This document shows, in pieces, positions 1-8,200 of a DNA stretch of 19,485 bases. Numbering within the stretch: the first letter of the stretch is position 1; each line of letters opens with the position of its first letter. The DNA is from DASWNP01 sp036399175. Lineage in GTDB: Bacteria; Acidobacteriota; Blastocatellia; Pyrinomonadales; Pyrinomonadaceae. Below the pieces are notes generated by a model. It had not been told where the DNA came from, made no database searches, and was given only the letters and a program-made list of their open reading frames with translations. The stretch covers positions 1 to 19,485 of the forward strand of contig DASWNP010000044.1 in assembly GCA_036399175.1 (NCBI GenBank), read 5' to 3'. The translations under genes and the position numbers were made by a program.

Positions 1-3000
1 GAGCGTGGAGCGCATGGCGAGCATCGGCAGCAGCGAGCAGCAGAGCGAAGGAGAAGCAGAGCGGCGAGGCTTTGCGGAGCGGAAGGTAGCCTTGAGCGCC
101 GAGGTGACGAAGATGCTGCGGCAGAGCGCGGCGAGCGAGCGAGTGACGCTGCACACTTTGGTCGAAGGCGCATGGGCAGAGATGTTGATGCGCTATAGCT
201 CAGAAGAAGAGGTTGTCTTCGGCACAACAGTAGCGGGGCGGCCTGCTGAGTTGAGCGGAGTAGAGCAGATGGTTGGATTGTTCATCAACACGTTGCCGGT
301 GAGGGTGAGGAAAGGAGGGGGAAGAGAGGCAATAGGAGAGTGGCTGCGGAGATTGCAGCGAGAGCAGGCGGAGATGAGGGAGTATGAGCACGTGGCGCTG
401 GTGGAGGTGCAGAGGTGGAGCGAGGTGGGAGGCGGCAGACAGTTGTTCGATTACCTCTACGTCTTTGAAAACTATCCGGTTGACGACCTGTTGAGCGGTC
501 AATCCGCCGGTCTTGCTATCGACGATGTGAAGTCAATCGAACGTCCGCATTACCCGCTCGCGCTGGTCGTCGGGCCGAAGGGCGAAGAGTTGGTGCTGCA
601 TCTCATCTACGACGAGAGCCGTTTCGAAAGCGAAGCGATGGAGCGGATGCTTGCGCACATGAGCAGGCTTCTGGAAGGAATAGCCGCGCAGACGCAGCAG
701 CCCTTGAACAGTCTGTCGATGCTCGGCGACGAAGAGCGCCGACGTTTGCTCTCGGAGTGGAACGACACGGCGAGCGATTACCCGCGCTGGAGCAGTTTGC
801 AGGAGTTGTTTGAAGAGCAGGCTGAGCGCACGCCCGAGGCGGTCGCCGTCGTCTACGAAGACGAGCGTCTGACCTACACGGAATTGAACCGGAGAGCCAA
901 CCGGATTGCGAACTATCTGGGTGCGCTCGGGGTCGGGGCTGAAACTCCGGTCGGCATCATGCTGGAGCGTTCGCCGCAGCTCATCGCCGCGCTCGTCGGC
1001 GTGCTCAAGGCGGGCGGCTACTACGTGCCGCTAGACCCGCAGTATCCGCAGGAGCGTCTCTCCTTCATGCTCGAAGATTCGCGCGTCGGCGTGCTGCTCA
1101 CCGAAGAGCGTTTGGCCGAGAGCGTTCCGCCCTTCGAGGGGCGCATCGTCCGGCTCGATGCGGACGCGGCGGAAATCGCGCGGCAGAGCGACGCGAATCC
1201 CGAGGTCAAAGTCGGAGCGGAGAATCTGGCTTACGTCATTTACACCTCCGGCTCGACCGGCAGACCGAAGGGCGTCAGCGTCCCGCAACGCGCCGTCGTG
1301 CGCCTCGTCAAAGAGACCAATTTCGCACGGCTCGACAGCGAACAGGTTATCTTGCAGTTCGCTCCCGTCTCCTTCGACGCTTCGACGCTCGAAATCTGGG
1401 GGATCCTCCTGAACGGCGGACGCCTCGCCGTCATGCCGGGACAGCAAACTTCTCTTGAGCAGTTGGGACGCGCGCTAAAACGCTACGAGGTGACGACGCT
1501 TTGGCTGACCGCCGGGCTCTTCAATCTGATGGTCGAAGAACGGCTCGAAGATTTGCAGAATCTTCGACAATTGCTCGCGGGCGGCGACGTGCTCTCCGTG
1601 CAGCACGTCAAGCGCGTGCTCCAGCGTCTGCCCGGCGTCAAAGTCATCAACGGCTACGGCCCGACCGAGAACACGACTTTCACCTGCTGCTACCCAATGA
1701 CGGATGCGTCGCAGGTCGGCCAGACCGTCTCCATCGGTCGCCCCATCGCCAACACGCAGATTTACGTGCTCGACACGGAGATGCAGCCCGTCCCGGTCGG
1801 CATCGCGGGCGAGCTTTTCATCGGAGGCGACGGCCTCGCGCGCGACTATCTCAATCGACCTGAGCTGACGGCCGAGAAGTTTGTGCCGCATCCCTTCAGC
1901 GAAGAGGCCGGAGCGCGGCTCTATCGCACAGGCGACCTCGTGCGCTACCTGCCCGACGGGAACGTCGAATTCTTAGGTCGGCGCGACAATCAGGTGAAGG
2001 TGCGCGGCTTCCGTATCGAGCTTGGAGAGATAGAGACGGCCATCGGCGCATACGCGGGCGTGCGCGAGGCGGTCGTGCTGGCCGAAGGCGAGGACGCGAG
2101 CGATAAGCACCTGACGGCCTATCTCGTCGCCGAAGAGGGCGACGATTTGAACGTCGGCGACCTGCGCTGCTATCTCAAAGAGAAGCTGCCGGATTACATG
2201 ATTCCGTCGGCCTTCGTCTCGCTCGAACAGATGCCTCTGACACCAAACGGCAAGGTTGACCGCCGCGCGCTGCCGAGCCTCGCCGAGTCGCGGCTTCAGG
2301 TCGAGGCGGAGTTCGTCGCGCCGCGCACGCCGACCGAAGAGGCCATCGCTTTCGTCTGGCGCGACGTGCTCGGCAGCGAGAGCGTCGGCGTCAACGATAA
2401 CTTCTTCGAGCTTGGCGGCCATTCGCTTTCGGCGACGCAGGTCGTCTCGCGCCTGCGTGAGGCGCTGCAAGTCGAGTTGCCTCTGCACACCTTCTTCGAG
2501 TCGCCGACGGTGGCCGGTCTCGCCGAGGCGTTAGCACATCTGGACACGCAGGAGGGGCGTGTGCCGCAGCCGCCACCTATCAAGCGGCGCGCTCAGAAGG
2601 GCGGCGTCCCGCTCTCGTTCGCGCAGCAGCGCCTCTGGTTCTTAGACCAGCTCCAGCCGGGCAGCCCTTTCTACAACATCCCCGTCGCCGTGCGACTTAA
2701 AGGCGACCTGGACGAGTCGGCGCTCAAACGCACGCTCAACGAAATCATCGACCGGCATGAAGTGCTGCGGACAATCTTCGTCTCCGAAGGCGTAGAGCCT
2801 TTGCAGGTCGTCGTGCCCTCGATGAAGCTTTCGATTCCGCGCATCGACCTCGCGGGCTTAAACGCCGACGCGCGCGAACGGGAAGCGCGGCGTCTCATCG
2901 GCGAAGAGGCGCGACGCCCCTTCGACCTCGCCAAAGGCCCGCTCGTGCGCGCGACGCTTCTTCGTCTTCGGGAGGACGAGCACATCCTCATGCTGACGAT

Positions 3001-4999
3001 GCACCACGTCGTCAGCGACGGCTGGTCGATGGGCATAGTCGTCAGGGAGGTAGCGGCGCTCTATCAGGCTTTCGTCGAGGGACGACCCAGCCCGCTCGAA
3101 GAATTGCCGATTCAGTATGCCGACTACGCCGTCTGGCAGAGGGAGTGGCTCAGGGGCGAGGCGCTCGAAGCAGAGTTGAGCTACTGGACGAATCAGCTCA
3201 GGGGCGCACCCGTGCTTGAGCTTCCAACCGATAAGCCGCGACCCGAAGAACAGACCTTCAACGGCGCTTACGAGCCCGTCGTCATTCCGAAAGATTTGTC
3301 GGCCTCGCTCAAGGCTCTCGGCGAGCGCGAGGGCGCGACGCTCTTTATGACGCTGCTGGCGGCCTATCAAACTCTTCTCTCTTACTACGCACATCAGGAC
3401 GACATCAGCGTCGGAACCGACATCGCCAACCGCAACCGCCGCGAGACGGAAGGCTTGATAGGCTTCTTCATCAACCAGCTCGTGCTGAGGACAGACCTCT
3501 CCGGCAACCCGAGCTTCGAGGAGCTACTGAAGAGAGTGCAGAAGCTCACGCTCGGGGCTTTCGCGCATCAGGACGTGCCATTCGACCTGCTCGTCGATGC
3601 GCTCAAGCTGGAGCGCAGCCTGAAGCGTTCGCCGCTGTTTCAGGTCAAGCTCGTGCTGCAAAACACGCCGCAGCAGACGCTCGAAGCCCCCGGCCTCGTG
3701 CTCCGGCCTCTGGAGGTCGATTACATCGCCGCGAAGTTCGACCTGACGCTGCTCCTGACGGAGACGCCGGAAGGAATCGTCGGCAACTTCGAGTACAACA
3801 CAGACCTCTTCGTCGCCCCGACCATCAACCGGATGGCGAAGCTTTTCGTGGCGCTGCTCGGACACGTCGCCTCGCAGCCCGAAGCGCCGCTTGAAACACT
3901 GAAAGAGAAACTGATGGAACTAGATGCACAGGACAAAGCAGCCGAGAAGAGCCGGCGCGAGGATTTGAAGCGCCGCAAATTTATGAGCATCAAGCCGCAG
4001 CGCGTGAGTCTCAAACAGGAGGAGCTGGTCAGGCGCGAGCTGATGCACACGGGGCGAACAATGCCGCTCGTCGTCGAGCCGGTGGAAGGCAGCGTCGATC
4101 TGGTCGGCTGGGTCAAGGCACACCGCGAGCTGATTGCGGACGACTTGCTCAAGCACGGGGCGCTACTGTTCAGAGGCTTTCAGGTCGATTTGATGACGGA
4201 GTTTCAGCAGTTCGCGCAGAGCGTCTGCGCGGAACTCTTCGACGAGAACGGCGAGCACCCGCGCGGGCTCGTCGGCGGCAAAGTCTATACGCCCATCTTC
4301 TATCCGCCAGACCAGCACCTGCTCTGGCACAACGAAAACTCTTTCAACTATCGCTGGCCGACAAAGATTATGTTCGCCTGCGTGACGCCGCCCGACGAGG
4401 GAGGCGAAACGCCCATCGTCGATAGCTGCGAAGTCTTCGACCGGCTCGACCCGAAATTGAAAGAGCCGTTCATGCGAAAGCAGATTATGTACGTACGCAA
4501 CTACGACCCCGCGCTCGGCCTCGACTGGGAGACCGTTTTTCAGACGACGGACAGGGCGGAAGTCGAGCGACGCTGCCGCGAGGCGAAGATGGAATTTGAG
4601 TGGAAGGCGAACGGGCAGTTGCGCACGCGCTGCGTGCGTCCGGCTGCCGTCGTGCATCCCGGCAAGCGAAGGATGACTTGGTTCAATCAGGCGCAGCACT
4701 GGCACGTTTCCTGTCTCGACCCCATCACGCGCGAATCCATGCTCGCCCTCTTCCAACAGGAAGACCTCCCGCGCAATTGCTACTACGGCGACGGCTCGCA
4801 GATTGAAGACTCGGTGATGGACGAGATACTCGGCGTCTACCGCGAGCTGGAAGTCAGCTTCCGTTGGCGCAGAAACGACATCGTGCTGCTCGATAATCTG
4901 CTGACGGCGCACGCGCGAAACCGCTTCAAAGGCGAGCGCAAGCTGCTCGTGGCGATGGGCGACATGCTCAGCTACGACGACGTTCGAGCGTCGTTCTGA
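1..4999 (+). CDS. NRPS, 5'-truncated: (C)-A(Val-like)-PCP-C-TauD hydroxylase
   Basis: This is the C-terminal part of a multimodular NRPS; the reading frame is open to the left edge, so the true start lies upstream. Residues are counted from the GTG at base 5. Residues 1-245 are the second half of a C domain; its HHxxxDG motif lies outside the window. Residues about 260-765 are an A domain: P-loop TSGSTGRPKG at 414, FDAS at 457, A10 lysine K750. The ten-residue code, aligned by eye to GrsA, is DALWLGGTFK, which resembles valine codes. The PCP has LGGHS with the phosphopantetheine serine S807. Residues about 865-1300 are a complete C domain with intact HHVVSDG at 1000-1006. A charged linker leads to a TauD/SyrP-like Fe(II)/2-oxoglutarate hydroxylase (about 1345-1664) with metal-ligand candidates H1442-x-E1444 and H1636, and R1645 as a possible 2-oxoglutarate contact. 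The stop is TGA at 4997-4999. The fused hydroxylase probably acts on a carrier-bound residue, likely Asn on the next protein (inference). Confidence 0.95.
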   Translation, partial: SVERMASIGSSEQQSEGEAERRGFAERKVALSAEVTKMLRQSAASERVTLHTLVEGAWAEMLMRYSSEEEVVFGTTVAGRPAELSGVEQMVGLFINTLPVRVRKGGGREAIGEWLRRLQREQAEMREYEHVALVEVQRWSEVGGGRQLFDYLYVFENYPVDDLLSGQSAGLAIDDVKSIERPHYPLALVVGPKGEELVLHLIYDESRFESEAMERMLAHMSRLLEGIAAQTQQPLNSLSMLGDEERRRLLSEWNDTASDYPRWSSLQELFEEQAERTPEAVAVVYEDERLTYTELNRRANRIANYLGALGVGAETPVGIMLERSPQLIAALVGVLKAGGYYVPLDPQYPQERLSFMLEDSRVGVLLTEERLAESVPPFEGRIVRLDADAAEIARQSDANPEVKVGAENLAYVIYTSGSTGRPKGVSVPQRAVVRLVKETNFARLDSEQVILQFAPVSFDASTLEIWGILLNGGRLAVMPGQQTSLEQLGRALKRYEVTTLWLTAGLFNLMVEERLEDLQNLRQLLAGGDVLSVQHVKRVLQRLPGVKVINGYGPTENTTFTCCYPMTDASQVGQTVSIGRPIANTQIYVLDTEMQPVPVGIAGELFIGGDGLARDYLNRPELTAEKFVPHPFSEEAGARLYRTGDLVRYLPDGNVEFLGRRDNQVKVRGFRIELGEIETAIGAYAGVREAVVLAEGEDASDKHLTAYLVAEEGDDLNVGDLRCYLKEKLPDYMIPSAFVSLEQMPLTPNGKVDRRALPSLAESRLQVEAEFVAPRTPTEEAIAFVWRDVLGSESVGVNDNFFELGGHSLSATQVVSRLREALQVELPLHTFFESPTVAGLAEALAHLDTQEGRVPQPPPIKRRAQKGGVPLSFAQQRLWFLDQLQPGSPFYNIPVAVRLKGDLDESALKRTLNEIIDRHEVLRTIFVSEGVEPLQVVVPSMKLSIPRIDLAGLNADAREREARRLIGEEARRPFDLAKGPLVRATLLRLREDEHILMLTMHHVVSDGWSMGIVVREVAALYQAFVEGRPSPLEELPIQYADYAVWQREWLRGEALEAELSYWTNQLRGAPVLELPTDKPRPEEQTFNGAYEPVVIPKDLSASLKALGEREGATLFMTLLAAYQTLLSYYAHQDDISVGTDIANRNRRETEGLIGFFINQLVLRTDLSGNPSFEELLKRVQKLTLGAFAHQDVPFDLLVDALKLERSLKRSPLFQVKLVLQNTPQQTLEAPGLVLRPLEVDYIAAKFDLTLLLTETPEGIVGNFEYNTDLFVAPTINRMAKLFVALLGHVASQPEAPLETLKEKLMELDAQDKAAEKSRREDLKRRKFMSIKPQRVSLKQEELVRRELMHTGRTMPLVVEPVEGSVDLVGWVKAHRELIADDLLKHGALLFRGFQVDLMTEFQQFAQSVCAELFDENGEHPRGLVGGKVYTPIFYPPDQHLLWHNENSFNYRWPTKIMFACVTPPDEGGETPIVDSCEVFDRLDPKLKEPFMRKQIMYVRNYDPALGLDWETVFQTTDRAEVERRCREAKMEFEWKANGQLRTRCVRPAAVVHPGKRRMTWFNQAQHWHVSCLDPITRESMLALFQQEDLPRNCYYGDGSQIEDSVMDEILGVYRELEVSFRWRRNDIVLLDNLLTAHARNRFKGERKLLVAMGDMLSYDDVRASF

Positions 5000-5017
5000 A
5001 GAGGACAAATCTCAAAC

Positions 5018-5052
5018 AGCCGCATCTTAAAAGTTCCCCCTTTGATGCGGCT
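5018..5052 (+). terminator. Possible hairpin terminator or attenuator after the first NRPS gene
   Basis: Nineteen bases after the stop codon, AGCCGCATC (5018-5026) is perfectly complementary to GATGCGGCT (5044-5052). Inside it, AAAG (5030-5033) pairs with CTTT (5040-5043) around a TTCCCC loop, with a three-base TTA bulge on the left arm. No T-run follows the stem, so it is not a textbook intrinsic terminator. It could protect the 3' end of the mRNA, attenuate read-through, or be incidental. Confidence 0.35.
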
Positions 5053-5170
5053 TCCGGCCTCCTTGACGTAAACGCTACATCGGCAGGGCGCGTCTTCACG
5101 AAATCAACTGCGTCCCGCGCTCAATCAAAGGCAAGCACGAGTCCCGCTCAAGGCTCGCTCGGACGAGGGC

Positions 5171-5189
5171 AACGACTTCCGAAGTCGTT
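5171..5189. promoter_or_regulatory. Perfect 9-bp palindrome, candidate operator
   Basis: AACGACTTC and GAAGTCGTT form a perfect inverted repeat around one central base (5180), ending 75 bases before the start codon at 5265. The odd-centred dyad suits a dimeric DNA-binding protein. As RNA it could form an 8-bp stem with a CCG loop. No regulator gene lies in the window and no convincing -35/-10 pair is visible, so the role is a guess. Confidence 0.35.
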
Positions 5190-5204
5190 CGCGGATTCGA
5201 AAAG

Positions 5205-5226
5205 TTCTGCCGCAGGTCAGGCAGAA
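5205..5226 (+). promoter_or_regulatory. Small inverted repeat in the leader of the second NRPS gene
   Basis: TTCTGCC (5205-5211) pairs with GGCAGAA (5220-5226) around an 8-base loop, about 30 bases before the ribosome binding site. With the palindrome at 5171-5189 it makes a compact structured leader. A 7-bp repeat can arise by chance in this composition, so support is modest. Confidence 0.22.
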
Positions 5227-5255
5227 AAAGCGAGTAACAGCCGGTTTCAAATATT

Positions 5256-5262
5256 GGAGAAG
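5256..5262 (+). promoter_or_regulatory. Ribosome binding site of the second NRPS gene
   Basis: GGAGAAG stands just before the ATG at 5265, with GGAG about five bases from the start codon. It supports this start and independent translation initiation after the 265-base gap. Confidence 0.7.
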
Positions 5263-5264
5263 AT

Positions 5265-8200
5265 ATGCAAACTCAAATTGAAGGCTACCGACTCTCACCT
5301 CAGCAAAGACGATTGTGGCAGCTCAAGCAGAGCGGAGCGGGCTCGGCCTACAGCTCGCAAAGCGCAATCGTGATTGAAGGGCCTCTGGTCGAAACGGACT
5401 TCAAAGAGGCTGTCTATGCCATCGTTGACCGGCACGAGATACTACGCACGAGGCTCGTCGAAACGCCCGGCCTGCGCTGGCCTGTGCAGGTCGTCGCAGG
5501 CGAGCAGGCGCTCTCCTGGAATCGGCTCGACCTGCATAACCTGAGCGAGCAGGAACAGGAGGCGAGACTCGCCGCCCTCTATCGAGAGGAATGGAAACGC
5601 GCCTGCGGTGACGACGCTCAGGAGGCGCAGCCGCGCTTTCTGCTCGTCGCGCTCTCGGAAGAACGCCGCGTGCTTCTGATGACGCTGCCCGCGCACTGCG
5701 CCGACCGCCGCTCGCTCGAAAACATCGTGCGCGAGATGGCCGAAAGCTACGGCGCTTGCCGCGAGGACGTGAAGCTCTCCGACGAGCCCGTGCAGTACGT
5801 TCAGTTCTCCGAATGGCAGAACGAGCTGCTCAAAGGCGAAGACGCCGAAGCGGGCGCGGAGTTCTGGCGCAGGATGGAGGTCGAAAGCGTTCAGGCTCTG
5901 AGCCTGCCTTTCGAGAAAAGACCGGAGACCGCCGCCCCCTGCACGACCGAGACCATCGGCCTCACGCTCGACGCCAAGACGCTCTCCGGAATCAACTCCG
6001 CTTCGTCGCGCTACGAGGTGACGGCGGAAACGTTTCTGCTCGCCTGCTGGCAAGCGCTGCTCTGGCGTCTGACGGGGCAGAGCGAAATCAACATCGGTCG
6101 GCTGCTCGCCGGACGAAACTTTGAAGAGCTTTACGGCGCGCTCGGTCTCTTCGCCAAGTATCTGCCCGCACGCGTGAGCATCGACGACGGGGCGCGTTTC
6201 AGCGCGCTTCTGCGACAGGTCGGCGAAGCGTCGAGCGAAGTGGAAGAGTGGGAAGACTATTTCAGCTTCGAGCAGGCGCAGACGCCCGAGGGCACTTGCC
6301 CGCAAGGGTTCTCCGCCATCTCTTTCGAGTACGCGAAAGCTCCGCGCCGCTACACGGCGCAGGGCGTCACCTTCTACGCGCGCAGGCAGGATGTCTCCTT
6401 CGAGCAGCACAAGCTGAGCCTCGTCTGCCTCGACGCTCAGGATTCTCTCGCCGTCCAATTCACTTACGATTCGCGCCTCTACACGCGAGCCGTCGTCGAG
6501 CGTCTGGCCGGGCAATACGCGCGCCTCGTCGAGAGCGCCGTCGCCAACCCGGAGCTGACGGTCGCGCGTCTGGAATTTCTCACGGCAGACGAAAAAGAGC
6601 AGTTGCTCTACGCCTACAACCGCACGGCGGCGGAGTATCCGCGCGAACTCTGCGTGCACCAGCTCTTCGAGCAACAGGCCGAAGCGACGCCCGACACAGT
6701 CGCTTTGATTTTCGGCGACGAACAGCTCACCTACGCGGAACTCAACCGGAGAGCCAACCAGCTCGCGCGTTACCTGCGCCGTCAGGGTGTCGGCGCGGAC
6801 GTGGCTGTCGGACTCATGCTTGAGCGTTCGCTTGAGATGGTCGTCGGCATGCTCGGCGTGCTCAAGGCTGGCGGCTACTACGTGCCTCTAGACCCGCAAT
6901 ATCCGCAGGAGCGCGTTGCCTTCATGCTCGAAGATTCGCGCGCGGGCGTGCTGCTCACACAGGAGAAACACGTCGAGACGCTGCCGGAGAGCGCGGCGAA
7001 AGTTATCAGCATCGATACGGGCTGGCAGGAGATAGAGCGGGAGGACGGCGAGCAGAACGTCGAGACCGTGACGACGCCCGACAATCTCGCCTACGTCATC
7101 TACACGTCGGGCTCGACGGGCAAACCCAAAGGCGTGATGGTGGCGCACAGAGGCGTCGTCAATTATCTCAGTTGGGCGGTTCGTGCGTACGGCGTGGCGG
7201 AAGGAAGCGGCGCGCCCGTGCATTCGCCCGCCGGTTTCGACCTCACCGTGACGAGTCTCTATACGCCGCTTCTCACCGGTCGCAGCGTGACGCTCATCGC
7301 GGAAGAAGAAGGCGTCGAAGGACTGAGCAAAACTCTGCGCGCGGGGCATAACTTCAGTCTCGTCAAAATCACGCCCGCGCACCTCGAAGTTTTGCGCGAG
7401 TGGCTGCCGGAAGAAGAGCTGGCCGAGCGAGCGCGGACGCTCGTCATCGGCGGCGAGGCGCTCTTCAGCGAGAATATCTCCTACTGGCGCACACACGCGC
7501 CCGAGACGCGCATCGTCAACGAGTACGGGCCGACCGAGACGGTCGTCGGCTGCTGCGTCTACGAAGTGACGAAAGAGACGAGGCTCGCGGCGGGCGCAGT
7601 TCCCATCGGTCGCGCCATCGCCAACACGCAGCTCTACCTTCTCGACCAGCATTGGCAGCCCGTCGCCACAGGCTCAATCGGCGAGCTTTACATCGGCGGC
7701 GACGGCCTCGCCAGAGGCTACATGAACCGCCCCGACATGTCGGCTGAGAGGTTCATCCCTAATCCGTTCTCGTCTTCAGCCGGGGCGCGTCTCTATCGCA
7801 CGGGCGACCTCGCGCGCTACCTGCCCGACGGAAATCTCGAATTCCTCGGACGAAACGACGCGCAGGTGAAAGTGCGCGGCTACCGCATCGAGCTTGGAGA
7901 GATAGAGGCCGGATTGACGCGGCATCCGGAAGTGCGCGAAGCGGTTGTGCTGGCGCGCGAGGACGTGTTGGGAGAGACGCGTCTGGTCGCCTACGTCGTC
8001 GCCGAGCGGCAGGACTTGCAGGGACACGAGCTGCGCGCTTACCTCAAAGAGCATCTGCCCGACTACATGATTCCGTCGGTCTTTATGATGCTCGACGCGC
8101 TGCCTCTGACGCCGAACGGCAAGGTTGACCGTCGAGCTTTGCCCGCGCCCGGCTCGGCGCGTCCTTCGATGGAGCTGGCCTACGTCGCGCCCGCCTCGAT

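Noticed and set aside
5..16. GTG at 5 or ATG at 14 as the true start of the first NRPS
   Set aside because: The protein would begin in the middle of a C domain; the frame is open to the window edge, so the gene is cut by the window.
5063..5091. TTGACG as a -35 box of an internal promoter
   Set aside because: No acceptable -10 box lies at normal spacing; a single hexamer is not enough.
5265..6600. Degenerate C domain as a heterocyclization (Cy) domain
   Set aside because: Cy domains carry DxxxxD in place of HHxxxDG; here the segment is PAHCADR, which does not fit.
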